Assembly: GCA_963971535.1 (NCBI GenBank)
Contig: OZ020587.1
Span: 155,393,668-155,457,667, forward strand
Length of the DNA: 64,000 nt
Direction of reading: 5' to 3'
From: Notolepis coatsorum
Taxonomy: Eukaryota > Chordata > Actinopteri > Aulopiformes > Paralepididae
The notes under the pieces were generated by a model. It did not search any database and had not been told where the DNA came from. It saw nothing but the letters and a program-made list of their open reading frames with translations. Each line of letters begins with the position of its first letter. Positions within the stretch are counted from its first letter, which is position 1. The position numbers and the translations under genes are program-made. This document shows positions 45,246 to 56,084 of this stretch, in pieces.

Positions 45246-46190
45246 CTTACTTGCTAGATCAACTATTTTGCTGTGGCACTACACTTAAGATTAAGTATAT
45301 TGTTTGGTTTAGCTCACTGTTGGTTGGTTGCTCCACAAATGTCCCCACCCTCTAGTGGCCACAGGTTTCGCCCCAGGAGGCTGAACTCTGGCACGGAGGT
45401 TAAGTGTGTGTGTGTTCATGCCAATTGGTCAAATGGGGGCGTGGTGTGGCAATGGGTGTGGCTTATCAAAAAGGTTGCAGCTATTGTCTATCTGTGCTCA
45501 TTTCAAAACAAAGACATCCAGGAGAACCATCAGACATACAGAATTGATCATTTTGTAAGCCCACACTTGCTATTGAACCCCCCCCCCCCCCCCACACACA
45601 CTCCCTGGGTCCTCTCCAGTGCTCACAAAGAGTGTGGTGCTATTGCCATCTAGTGGTCAGCATTCGAACTGCTCCACGTCATCGGAGAAGGTCACTTGGC
45701 TGTGATTGTTCATGCCGCCTGAAACTCACACTGCCGCTCATTGTTAACAGACGGGAGAGAGCTAGGCTCCGCCCCCCCCCCCCCCTATTCATACTGTACA
45801 CAAATGGAACTTATTACACCTATAGTTGTTTATGCGTCTCTGGGGGGGGGTGGTGGTGGGGATCGGGGAGAATGAATGTTTCCGTTTTTCTGTCTTTAAT
45901 CTCTCTGCGGGTGCGAAGCATGTCTCCATCCCCCCTGGCTTTCGCTTCAGCCCTGGCGCCAGAATGGATGGCTCTTTTATTTGTAGTCTTATTCTTCTTC
46001 TGCACCTTTTTATCCTCGTCGCGCTTGGCGGAGAGCAGGGGACGCGCCTTGTTTCTCTAATCATGATGTATGGCTTTTTGGAGGCGACAGCCTTGCCTTG
46101 TCAGACGGTAAACATGTGTGTGTGTGTTGCGCAGAGAGCCACACTTTGACAAAATAGTTCCCCTTTTTATGAGCCAAGTTGTGTCAAGAC

Positions 46191-46524
46191 TAGGGGTGTA
46201 ACGATGCATTGATTAATCGAAATGCATCGATTCGAATGTGTTCGATTCGATGCATCGATTTGAATATGTTATAATCGAAATACAAAAGAAAATTCAATAA
46301 CATTTACATTTTTTTGTGTATTTTTATTGACCTATAGTCCATTCATGCGGCGTGAATCAGTTCCCCCAGCCACATTTGTGTATTCAAATAATTTTTGGGG
46401 AATTAACTGATGGAAAATTTATCTAATCGAATCGTGGTCAAATGAAGAGATTTCATGATGCATTGAATCGTTGCCTGAATAATCGTAAACTAAATCGTTG
46501 TGGGGTCGAATCGCTACACCCCTA
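46191..46524. mobile_element. hAT MITE, TAGGGGTGTAACGATGCAT family
   Basis: The ends TAGGGGTGTAACGATGCA and TCGCTACACCCCTA are inverted. Perfect 8-bp duplication GTCAAGAC (46183-46190 and 46525-46532). The sibling is at 56472-56962. Confidence 0.92.
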
Positions 46525-46607
46525 GTCAAGACTGCATTCGCATTCTCGTCTCAACCGTAGTTGTATATCTTCCACCTGTCGATACCGGATATTAACTTTG
46601 TGTTTGG

Positions 46608-46885
46608 CGGTGGCCCCGCGGCGCAGTCTACTCTCGCCTCACCAGGGTCTGGTAATCGGAAGGTTCTCGGTTCGATTCCCACTCCTATGATTACAGTGTA
46701 GTGTAGGGCAGTTGTAGGTAGGTATAAACTGAGTATAGGCCTTCCCCTAGACACTTAACCCCTTAATTGCTCCCGATGAGCAGGTCGGCACCTTGTATGG
46801 TTGTCTCCGCTGTCTGTGTGTGCGTGAATGGGTGAAGGTGAGGAAACTTGTAAGTGCTTTGGATAAAAGCATTATATAAATGCAC
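46608..46885 (+). mobile_element. tRNA-derived SINE
   Basis: The head GGTGGCCCCGCGGCGCAGTC carries B box GGTTCGATTCC. The body includes GTGCGTGAATGGGTGAAGGT and the tail AGCATTATATAAATGC, a common fish SINE ending. Confidence 0.78.
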
Positions 46886-46996
46886 TGTTTACCTTTGGTC
46901 AGTTGTACTGTACCCATTCTGGGAAATTGGCTTACAGTCTTCTCCAGAGAGACAAGAATATAGATGCCAGTCTCCTCTCTGTGCGTTCAGTAGAAA

Positions 46997-47149
46997 GCTA
47001 TCTGGCTGCAGGTTAGCTTAGCACAATGAATGGAAGCGGACATGCCTGGGTAGCTTTCGGGAGAGGAGTTAGTTCGACAATGCCTAGGCTACCCAGTCAT
47101 GTCCGCTTCCATCATTGTGCTAAGCTAGGCTAACATGCAGCCAGATAGC
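46997..47149. repeat. Foldback repeat with arms of about 60 bp
   Basis: GCTATCTGGCTGCA and GCTTAGCACAATGAATGGAA on the left arm (46997-47054) pair with the right arm (47088-47149). The loop is about 33 bp. Confidence 0.85.
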
Positions 47150-47275
47150 AAATTTCTTTTAATGTCTTTTTTTTATTGACCTATAGTCCATTCATGCCGG
47201 GTGATCAGTTCCTAGCCACATTTGTGTATACATTTTTTGGGGGGGAATTAACTGACTTCTGTCGGATGCAGTGGT
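47150..47275. mobile_element. Internal fragment of the 46191-46524 MITE family
   Basis: TATTGACCTATAGTCCATTC and AGCCACATTTGTGTAT match the interior of 46191-46524 without either end. Confidence 0.7.
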
Positions 47276-47283
47276 GACCTGCA

Positions 47284-47612
47284 GTGATTTTTTATTTACC
47301 CAGGGTAGGTTCTCTGAGCTGATGCTCTTTTTCAGCTACGCCCTGCTTCACATTCACACAGTTCCACACACTGGGAGCTGCCCAGTACAACCACAGTCTG
47401 ACACCGTTGGCCACTGAGCAACTCCACTGGAGCAGTTGGGGGTTAAGTGCCTTGCTCAAGGACACTTCAGCGGTTGGTCTTAAGGGGATAGGAGAGTGTT
47501 ATTAATTCACTTCCCCAGCCCAGATTTTTTTCCTGCCAGTCCGGGGGATCGAACCAGCGACCTTCCAGTCACAAACCCGCTTCTCTAACCTTTAGGCCAC
47601 CGCTGCCCCTCA
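47284..47612 (-). mobile_element. tRNA-derived SINE
   Basis: The - strand head GGGGCAGCGGTGGCCTAAAG carries B box GGTTCGATCCC. The body contains the complement of TGCCTTGCTCAAGGACACTT. Confidence 0.8.
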
Positions 47613-47878
47613 TGCAGGCCTGGTATTTCTGGCCGTGAGCAAATCTGCTGGGGTGGGGCGGGGGTGGTCATGCCCACTTGGAGCGCGTGGCCACTTGGTG
47701 GAACGCTTGACCTCCTGGAAAAAGCGGCTTGCAGAGTTCTCTCGAACCGCTCCTCCGATCGACTTCACACTCGACACTGCACGCCCTCTGGTCCTCAGCG
47801 ATACATGTGTGAAGTCGATCGGATCGACAGTTCTCGAGATATCCGGAGGACTGACACATACAGACTTTTTTTATAGTT
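47613..47878 (+). other. AGPS intron 2, no recognised feature
   Basis: An inverted pair of GAAGTCGATCGGA-like motifs is present around 47755 and 47812. No family was recognised. Confidence 0.4.
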
Positions 47879-48442
47879 AAAATGCCCATATTGAAAAAAG
47901 AAATAAATATATAAATAAATAAAATAAGAGGATCATTGTTCTATATTTCTAATCGGGTACTGAAAAGCAACATGGTTCTATCTCAGGATCTTGGGACACT
48001 TTAAGGCTGGGCTCCCACCACTGTGTGGACGGGTGCCAAAGGCCACACAGGCTGCCACTTAGGCGGGTGAGAAATCTCGGACATTGAGAGTTGGATACGT
48101 GGATACTGTTGATGTGGATCCATAGAGCTGGGGAAAGGTACTGGACACTGAGGAATTCCGTGTATAGGATAGTTACCCTGTATAAATTAACATTAACAAT
48201 AATTATTTCTATTGTAGTATGTCTGCGGAAATGTCATTTGTATTATAATTAGGGAAGGGAGGGGATTGGAGGGTGTCTTTTTATTTTTGTCATGTGTATT
48301 GTCTGTATATATGTATTTACATTTACAACTCTATCAGCTGAGCAACAATGTTCATCAAAGTGTTGAGTGCTACAGTGTAGGTTAGTTTATTAGGACAAGT
48401 GCATGACAGTACGGTTAGTTAGGGATCAATTTTTTTTTATTT

Positions 48443-48718
48443 TTATTCACATAATGGTTGAAGTGCGTCTTTAGTCGACGGCGAAAGATTGGACGTTTCG
48501 GCTGTCCTAACTGGGGTGGGTAGTTCATTCCACCATTGTGGGGCAAGGACTGAGAATAGGCGACTTCTCTTTGATGACCCTCCCGGAGCTTGGATAGGAG
48601 TAGGTCTGAGGCGGCCAGAAGATGCACAGCGTAGGGGTCTTGAGGGTGTGTAGTTGGAGACCATTGACCGGAGGTAGGCGGGAGCGGTTCCCTTTGCCGC
48701 ACGGTATGCGTGTATCAC
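48443..48718 (-). pseudogene. L2 ORF2 C-terminal end
   Basis: AYRAAKGTAPAYLRSMVSNY leads to SVLAPQWWNELPTPVRTAET, the conserved tail of L2-type ORF2. It is separated from the RT by the insertion at 48709-51881. Confidence 0.8.
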
Positions 48719-49192
48719 TTCCGCAACGGATTTAGTCGGAATTCGGTTTCCGGATTCCTCTGATTGGCCACTGACCCCACGTGACCCTACCCTATTACAC
48801 GCCCCCCTTATCGACGCGCGTTATGCGACGCTCTACAGCTCTTTCGCTGACTTCCTCGCAGAAGAACAGCTGTTTCCGTATTTATAATATTGGAAACGCC
48901 GCACTGTGAGCGCTGTGAAGCACCTCTGTATTAAATGCCGACAGCACCTCTGTATTAAATGCCGACTCATCAATCAATAACAACATTAACGTTAGCATTA
49001 GGCTAACGCCAAGCTGTAATGTTACCAGTCTCGCGTCTATCTGCTAACGTTAGCATTAGGTAATAACCGGTTTAAAATGGATGGTGATTACATCACGTGT
49101 CTATTCTGCTAGCATTAACGTTACTAGTACAAACAATCAAACCAAAACATTGACATCTAACTTATCTTTAGATATTTACTCGACCTCTAATG

Positions 49193-50652
49193 CAGGGGTG
49201 GGCAATTATTTTTCCCGGGGGGCCGAATGAGCAACTGAAAATATGTTGGAGGGCCGGGCCAAAATTCCAAACTCAATTATGCATAATATACATTTTATTT
49301 TTATATAAAAAGCAGTAAATGGCATTGTTTTGACCCCTGGTAAGAGTATGTTTATTATTTGGCAATTAAAAGGTGAGGTTAGCTTTCAAAAAGATCATTT
49401 ATTCAAATAGAATTTATTTCCAAAATGATAAACAAAATGTGGAACATTAATAACAAAGGGCATGTATGAAAAAGTGCTATACAAATAAAGTTATTTTGAG
49501 TTTCATATACTATTGAAACAAGGATTTTCTTAGCTTTCTAAAGACATCACATCTTATAGCCAAAATAAACAAGACATGTCACTGAACTGTGTAAAGAGAA
49601 GTGTCCCAGTAGCCTTTTTTACTTTACATGCCTATATTAAACATTTAATGTTTTCAGAACTGTGCAAAAAAAAGTAAAAAAAATATCAAGTGTCCCATTT
49701 CACTTGTTGTTTTTCCACATTTTGGTGTTCTTCAGCTCTTTATTTTTTTTCATTCAGTCCATCAAAGTCAGGTTGCATGTCTGAGGTGGAGATGCGAAGC
49801 ACAGTTGCCAGATGTTCATCAGTGAGAGAGGATCTGTACCTGGACTTGGTAAACGTCATGACTGAGTGTCTGTTCACATATAGGTGGATCCAAAGAGAAC
49901 CAACATCTTCTGAGCATGTCTCCTCATGTTTGGAAAGTTCTCCTCCTTGAGAGCAGAGTAGAACTCTAGCAGTGATGCTGACTTAAAGTGCTCTTTCAGT
50001 AGTGAAGTTCAAGCTGAACATCAGTGGGTGCACTATCAACACTGCAGGTAAAGGGAGAGGAAACCAGCTGCATTTCATCCTCAACCCTTTTGAAATCTTA
50101 AACACCTTAAATTCATCATGCAGTGCTCCCAACATGGATGAGTACCTGTGCCGGTGATCAGCTGATGGTTTGACTTCTTTCAGGGTTTTCATGTGTTTGA
50201 GATTGTTGCTGCCTAGTTGCCTTGAAATTAATTGCAACTTTGTCATGAAGGCTTTCACATGGCTATGCATTTCATGAGCAAAAATGCCCTTGCCCTGCAG
50301 TTGTGTGTTCAGTAGGGATGGGTACCGTTCACATTTGAACCGATACGGTACCGGTACCTGTGAATCGATACCGGTACCCAACGGTACCTTTTTTCTGTAC
50401 TTTAGTCTCTAAAAATTTAATCTACCTACCTCAGTTGTGAAAAGAAATCCAAACTTCAAATAACCACACTTTCGACCGTTTTCGGCTTGCCCGACTGCTT
50501 TGTTGTTGAATCAAGTCAAATCCTAGGTAAGCGTATATTGTGCGTGTGAACGTTGACATGAAAAGAAAAAAGTAAATTTTTTTTATCATGTAATCTTTCG
50601 CGGGCCGGTCAGAATCATCCCGCGGGCCGGATACGTACAATGCCCAGGTCTG
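49193..50652 (-). mobile_element. hAT (Charlie/ZBED-like) element in the left TIR
   Basis: The ends CAGGGGTGGGCAATTATTTT and CAATGCCCAGGTCTG are inverted. Perfect 8-bp duplication CTCTAATG (49185-49192 and 50653-50660). The - strand peptide LNTQLQGKGIFAHEMHSHVK (within 49983-50381) resembles GTF2IRD2/ZBED-type hAT transposases. Only fragments remain. Confidence 0.9.
50313..50585. mobile_element. Truncated hAT MITE, TAGGGATGGGTACC family
   Basis: It starts TAGGGATGGGTACCG and follows the interior of 11205-11556 in reverse up to GAACGTTGACATGAA. The far end is missing. It lies inside the hAT element at 49193-50652. Confidence 0.8.
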
Positions 50653-50950
50653 CTCTAATGTCTAACTATGAATGAACACGACACTAACTTAACATCTTTA
50701 GCTAATAAAGTACTCAACCTCTACTGTCTTTAACTATGAACAAACGCAACACTCTATGTTCTGGGCTTATGGTTTGTCCAGCAAGGCAATCACTGGACTG
50801 AACCTCTGCTGCAGCTTATGGCTGCTTGTATCGGGTCTATGGCAGGGTCGTAGCACACGTTAAGAGGGGGAGACGTGACAATCTGAGATCGTCTCAAGTT
50901 AAAAGTCTTCTCGTGACGTGGTATGCTTTCACAGGGAGATCCTGGTAGAA

Positions 50951-51315
50951 CTGAGTGTGCTTAGGGCTCAGACCCATGCTCTTACAGTAGGACTGAGCGT
51001 ACTTGGGGCTCAGACCCATGCTCTTACAGTAGGACGGAGTGTACTTGGGGCTCAGAGTGACCCATGCTCTTACAGTAGGACTGAGTGTACTTAGGGCTCA
51101 GACCCATGCTCTTATAGTAGGACTGAGTGTACTTGGGGCTCAGACCCATGCTCTTACAGTAGGACATAGTGTACTTGGGGCTCAGACCCATGCTCTTACA
51201 GTATGAATGAGTGTACTTAGGTCTCAGACCCATGCTCTTACAGTAGGACTGAGTGTACTTGGGGCTCAGAGTGACCCATGCTCTTACAGTAGGACTGAGT
51301 GTACTTGTCTACACA
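50951..51315. repeat. 42-bp minisatellite, 8.4 units
   Basis: CTGAGTGTACTTGGGGCTCA plus GACCCATGCTCTTACAGTAG repeats. Two units carry an extra 4 bases (GAGTGACCC form). It forms the core of the long-TIR element. Confidence 0.92.
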
Positions 51316-51917
51316 CTACTCGGTTGAGTATTTTATTATCTAAAGATGGTAAGTTAGAGTGTTGTGTTCATTCATAGTTAGACATTAGAGGTTGAGTAAA
51401 TATTTAAAGATAAGTTAGATGTCAATGTTTTTGTTTGTACTAGTAACGTTAATGCTAGCAGAATAGACACAACGTGAGGTAATCGCCATCCATTTTAAAC
51501 CGGTTATTACCTAATGCTAACGTTAGCAGATAGACGTGAGACTGGTAACATTACAGCTTGGCGTTAGCCTAATGCTAACGTTAACGTTATCGTTAATGTT
51601 GTTATTGATTGATGAGTCGGCATTTAATACAGAGGTGCTGTCGGCATTTAATACAGAGGTGCTTCACAGCGCTCACAGCGCGGCGTTTCCAATATTATAA
51701 ATACGGAAACAGCTGTTCTTCTGCGAGGAAGTCGGCGAAAGAGCTGTAGAGCGTCTCATAACGCGCGTCGATAAGGGGGCGTGTAATAGGGTAGGGTCAC
51801 GTGGGGTCAGTGGCCAATCGGAGGAACCCGGAAACCGAATTCCGACTAAATCCGTTGCGGAAGTGATGCACGGCTTGCACGCGCACGGTATGCTAGGTCG
51901 AGGGCCTTGAAGCGGAT

Positions 51918-52907
51918 TCATGCAGCAATGGGGAGCCAGTGCAGGTCCCTAAGAAGTGGGGTGACATGGGCTGACTTCGGTAGGTTTGAGATCAGGCGGG
52001 CCGCTGCGTTCTGAATGAGTTGAAGAGGCTTAGTGGCAGTGGCCGGGAGGCCAGCGAGCGGTGCGTTGCAGTAGTCGAGGCGGGAGATGACTGTTTGGAC
52101 GAGGAGTTGGGTGGCTTCTTTTGTCAGGAAGGGGCAGATCCTTCTGACGTTGCTCAGGAGGAATCGGCAGGTTCTGGTTGTCGCTGCCATGTGAGCAGAG
52201 AAGTTCAACTGGTCGTCTAGGACAACACCAAGGTTCTTGGCGGTCGGGGACGCGGTCACAGCTGCATTCTCGACTGTGATGGAAAGGTCGGTCAGGGGGG
52301 AGGATTTGGCCGGCAGGTGGAGCAATTCTGTTTTGCTTACGTTCAGTTTGAGGTGGTTGGTCGTCATCCAGGCGGAGATGTCGGACAGACGGGCCGAGAT
52401 CCGCTCAGAGATGTGGATATCTGAGGGAGGGAAGGAGAGGAAGAGTTGAGTATCGTCGGCATAACAATGGTAGGAGAAGCCATGAGACGTGATAATGTTA
52501 CCCAGTGATTTAGTGTAGAGGGAGAAGAGAAGGGGTCCTAAAACCGAGCCCTGGGGGACACCCGTCCGCATGGGGCGGGTGGCCGACAGGGTCCCTCTCA
52601 ATGACTTGGTTGGAGCGGTCATTGAGGTATGATGACAGCCATGTCAGCGCAGAGCCAGTCACTCCCATTCCTGCGAGGGCCGAGAGGAGGATCTGGTGGT
52701 TGACTGTCGAAGGCTGCAGATGGATCTAGGAGAATCGGGACAGAGGAGAGGCCTTTCGCTTTCGCTAAGTGAAGTGCCTCTGTGAACGCAATGAGGGCTG
52801 TCTCTGTGGAATGGCCAGTCCTGAAGCCTGACTGATTAGGGTCTAGGAGGTCATTCTGTAAGAGATAAGCAGTAAGTTGGTTGGATACAGCACGTTCAAG
52901 TGTATGT
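51918..52907 (-). pseudogene. L2 ORF2 reverse transcriptase portion
   Basis: [34 protein letters not shown] and [16 protein letters not shown] are RT motifs with the YADD centre intact in 51918-52622. Further 5' (to about 52907) the frame is shifted. The element is 5'-truncated. Confidence 0.88.
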
Positions 52908-52967
52908 ATGTTTGTATAAAAGAAAAAAATGCAATAAAAACATTGTTAAAAAAAAATGCCCATATTG

Positions 52968-53198
52968 CAGTCTTTGCCATATGAATAGTGTTATTTCATA
53001 TCGCAATATGAATTTTACATATCGTTAAACCTCAACACTTAAACTATTTGTCCTGAATGGAACCTGGCCGGCTGCATTCTGCCCTGCAGAAGCTAACCGC
53101 AGTGACTACGCAAACATTGAAACTGAGGAAAAATGCGACTATCCAGTGATTTTGTAGTTACTGCAATTCTTTATACCCCCTTTCTTTTAAAATGGAGC
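52968..53198 (+). other. AGPS intron 2, unclassified
   Basis: CATATCGCAATATGAATTTTA hints at an old hAT end. Nothing firmer. Confidence 0.35.
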
Positions 53199-53214
53199 AA
53201 GATTGAACTCTGAT

Positions 53215-53674
53215 GGGCGGCTAGGTGGTGCAGTGGGCAAGGCGCTCACCACCAATGCAGGAGACGCTGGGTTCGAGCCCAGCTCTCCGCATTGCTATCA
53301 GCTTGGCTGGTCGTTCATACTAATACAATTGGCAGTATTAGGGGGTGGGAAGCTGATGGGTGGGGATCGGACGTTGTGGACAGCGACTCCTACAGGTCGG
53401 TTGGTGCGCCTGCGCAGCAGAATCGGGGGGCGGCGTGCCCTCCAAACGCAGACCCCCGACGCTGAGAGATCGCGCTGTGCAGGTGAAAAGATGCGACGGC
53501 TGCTTCCTCGAGTACCGGAGGGGACACGTGATGTAAGGCTTAGTCCACATTGCAGCCGGCTTGTGGGAGGCATGGCCTAACAGCGTTCGAGACAGGGGAG
53601 GGTAGAATTGGACGATACGAAATTGGGATGGGAGAAAAATAGAAAATGGGAGAAAAAAGTAGAGTTAAAAAAAA
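53215..53674 (+). mobile_element. tRNA-derived SINE, full length, 460 bp
   Basis: The head GGGCGGCTAGGTGGTGCAGT, A-box-like TGGTGCAGTGGGC and B box GGTTCGAGCCC are present, with a poly-A end. AAGATTGAACTCTGAT flanks it (53199-53214 and 53675-53690), a perfect 16-bp duplication. Members of the family: 26041-26540, 29868-30095, 54325-54806 and 59969-60760. Confidence 0.92.
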
Positions 53675-53690
53675 AAGATTGAACTCTGAT

Positions 53691-54068
53691 TCTTTGTCAG
53701 AAGATAAAAGCAGGGCAGCGTAGTACACCGGTCTGAGGCCGTGCTGCTGATGGTAGTAAGAGAGGAATGCTCTCCTCTCCCTCTGCCGGAGAGTTCTCTG
53801 TGACTGGAGGCTTTTTTCCATTAAAGAGTGCGTTTCATGGTCTGCTGGACAAAGGCAGAACACAGTCCCCCTGGTGGGCTGGTCCACGGCTGTGCCACTG
53901 TGCCAGTGGCTCAATTATACCAGGGGCTGGCTGGCTGGCTGGTGTGCTGGCTGGTGTGCTGGCTGGCTGGCTGGCTGGCTGGTTTGATGGCACAGACGGT
54001 CCTGGTCACTGCGGCTCAGCCTGTTTAAATGGCCTCATCAGACTCAAACCCACACACTCTATAACCAA
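53691..54068 (+). other. AGPS intron 2 with a GGCT microsatellite
   Basis: (GGCT)n with GTGCT variants at about 53926-53982. The rest is unclassified. Confidence 0.6.
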
Positions 54069-54903
54069 CAGGGTTCACACAAGGTCCTTGAAGTGCTTAA
54101 AGTGCTTGATTTTTTTTACCCAAAAAAGTCCAGGCCTGGAATTCCTTAAACAGCATTTTTTTAACAAGGTGCTTGAAAAGTCCTTGAAATTCAAATCAAC
54201 CGTTCATCCATGATAAAATTGTTCTGAATCAAGAAATTGAATTTCTTTTATTTAAAGTGTAACTAATTGTCGGAAATTGGTTTTAAGCCATAAATATTGG
54301 ATACAGGTATATTCTAAAGTAAGGCGGCTGGGTGGCGCAGCGGACATTGCGCTCATCACCAACACAAGAGACACCGGGTTCGAATCCGGCTGTTGGCGTT
54401 GCCTCCGGCTTGGGCCGGCCGTCATACTAACTCAATTGGCAGCGTTAGCGGGTGGGAAGTCTAAGGGTGGTAGTCTGGTCGTTGTGAACAGCGACTCCTA
54501 CAGGTCTGTTGGGGCGCCTGAACAGCAAAGTCAGGAAAAATGGCGGGGGCAGTGTGAGCCTCCTACACGTCACTCCTCGCCAAATGAGAGTCCGCGCTGG
54601 CAGGTGAAAAGATGTGACAGGCTGCCTCCACATGTATCGGAGGGGACATGTGATGCAAGGCTTCTATCCTCCCTACAACCGGCCAGTGGGGGGCATATGC
54701 GAGCAACGATCAGGACAGGGGAGGGAGAATTGGCACAAGAGGTAAATTGGGATGGGGAGAAAAAAAAATCAGAAAAAGGAGGAGAAAAAAGTAGATAAAA
54801 AAAACATTTAAAAGTGAATTGTATCCTTTTTAAATGAAAAATAGTGCTTGGAAACGTACTTTAAAGTCCTTTAATTTCATTTTGCAATGTCTGTGGGAAC
54901 CCG
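54069..54903. mobile_element. hAT MITE, CAGGGTTTGCACAAGG family, carrying a SINE
   Basis: The left end CAGGGTTCACACAAGG and right end GTCTGTGGGAACCCG match 39990-40356. The SINE at 54325-54806 was inserted later. Confidence 0.8.
54325..54806 (+). mobile_element. tRNA-derived SINE nested in a hAT MITE
   Basis: The head GGCGGCTGGGTGGCGCAGCG carries B box GGTTCGAATCC. It ends in a long A-rich tail. The open frame across it is not a gene. Confidence 0.88.
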
Positions 54904-55066
54904 GTTTACATTATTTAGTAATTTAGCTCGAACTTTTATCCAAAGCCACTTAGAAGTTCTGTGGCACAGTCAGCAGGAAGGAACGGTACAACTCTGGCAG
55001 CTGAGGCTCAATGGGATTGTTCGTCAAACCGTGTCGAACTTGAGTGCTACGCTCTTGTACATGGTA
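54904..55066. repeat. L2-tail-like fragment
   Basis: CGAACTTTTATCCAAAGCCA resembles the complement of the fish L2/SINE tail block. It is short and degraded. Confidence 0.4.
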
Positions 55067-55429
55067 CAGGGTTTGCACAAGGTCCTTTAGTGCTTGCTTT
55101 TTGACAGGCAAGGCCTGGAATTCCTTCGAAACAGCAAAAAAAGTTTAACAAGGTGCTTAAAGTCCTTGAAATTCAAATCAACCATTCGCATTGAAAGTTG
55201 TTCATCCATGATTAAACATTTCTGAATCGAATGTTAAAATTATATTTAAAGTGTAACTAATTGTCGGAAATTGCTTTTTTAGCCATACATATTGGATCAA
55301 AATTTTTTCTATTAAAAACGGCATTTAAAAGTTAATTGTATCTTTTTTTTTTAAATGCCCCTTTTAAAATGAAAAATAGTGCTTGGAAAAGTACTTTAAT
55401 TACATTTTGCAATGTCTGTGGGAACCCTG
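55067..55429. mobile_element. hAT MITE, CAGGGTTTGCACAAGG family
   Basis: The ends CAGGGTTTGCACAAGG and TGTCTGTGGGAACCCTG are inverted. The interior matches 39990-40356 closely. Confidence 0.85.
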
Positions 55430-55464
55430 ATAGTGTAGACAATACATGCATCTATGTCTATACT

Positions 55465-55732
55465 TAGTGATGCACGATATATCGGCCGCAGATATAATAT
55501 TTGATTTTTTACACGGTATCAAATCTGTCCGATATCAATATAGGGCCGATATAAATTTTCATGTTTTGGTCTTAAATATTTTCAAAATATCAGTCATTTC
55601 TGAAAATAAGTTACAAAAGTTTAAAAAAATATGCGTTTTGGAAAATAGCTCTTTATTTGATTATCATAAACTGTTTTCTACACAGATATCTGTATCGACC
55701 AGAACAGCAATTTTCACATCGGTGCATCACTA
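55465..55732. mobile_element. hAT MITE, 268 bp, intact ends, 260 bp before AGPS exon 3
   Basis: The ends TAGTGATGCACGATAT and ATCGGTGCATCACTA are inverted. Perfect 8-bp duplication TCTATACT (55457-55464 and 55733-55740). Confidence 0.93.
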
Positions 55733-55993
55733 TCTATACTACTTACTACGGCTAGAAATCCCAGGCCTAGGTTCAAAAAAATAAAAAAATAAAAAAGAAA
55801 TAACAAGCAAATGTTGAGTTTAAACTTGAGACTAAACCTTAACACCACTATGTATACAGAGACCAGGCTTGGATTTAAATACCACAAAACTGTGCTTGGG
55901 AGAGTTGGCTGTCTGTCCATTACAGGAAATGGAACGCGCCCATCTGGACCGCTGGTTTTAACGGCGCCGATGTTCTGTTCCCTGCATCCCCAG

Positions 55994-56084
55994 GTACCGG
56001 CTGAGTGGCACGGTCCTGCCCAGTCTGCTGGCCTGGTTCGAAGGCAATCTGGGGGCCAATTTGCAGCACAAAACCCTCCCCACG
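55994..56084 (+). CDS. agps: AGPS coding exon 3
   Basis: The acceptor CATCCCCAG ends at 55993 and the donor GTGAGT starts at 56085. The 91 bases complete the AG+G codon of exon 2 (GKRYRLSG, human GKRYPLSG). They read YRLSGTVLPSLLAWFEGNLG then ANLQHKTLPT and end in phase 0. The human segment around GVNVEHKTT aligns. Linker residues are less conserved than exon 2. Confidence 0.93.

Larger units (their letters stand above)
48709..51881. mobile_element. Long-TIR DNA element, MULE-like, non-autonomous
   Basis: Terminal inverted repeats of about 540 bp: the left one starts near 48709 with ATCACTTCCGCAACGGATTT and resumes after a hAT insertion up to about 50718. The right one runs from about 51326 to 51881. 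They match closely. CGCACGGTATG (11 bp) lies at 48698-48708 and 51882-51892. The core of about 600 bp is a 42-bp tandem array with no transposase. Long TIRs plus a 9-12 bp duplication fit Mutator-like elements best, but the superfamily is not proved. Confidence 0.8.
48315..52907 (-). mobile_element. L2-type LINE, split by a long-TIR element
   Basis: The 3' tail with TTGTAAATGTAAATACAT lies near 48320. The coding C terminus is at 48418-48718 and the reverse transcriptase at 51918-52907, all on the - strand. The break falls within the codons for AYRA, where an 11-bp duplication proves insertion. Confidence 0.85.
47894..52954 (+). mobile_element. Tx1-like LINE 3' tail, outer shell of a five-level nest
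   Basis: AATGCCCATATTG flanks both ends (47881-47893 and 52955-52967). The right end has an AATAAAAACATTG signal and poly-A on the + strand. Own sequence is confined to about 47894-48310 and 52908-52954; an L2 LINE inserted between them. The clade is inferred from the tail style only. Confidence 0.6.

Noticed and set aside
45632-46060. 142-residue + strand frame
   Set aside because: It crosses poly-C and poly-G tracts, has no domain, and both strands are open in several frames, typical of GC-skewed noncoding sequence.
51918-52622. 234-residue frame as a host gene
   Set aside because: YADD and [13 protein letters not shown] show it is an L2-type LINE reverse transcriptase.
53203-53580. 125-residue frame, and the 173-residue frame at 54277-54798
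   Set aside because: Both are translations of tRNA-derived SINEs with target duplications or family matches, not genes.
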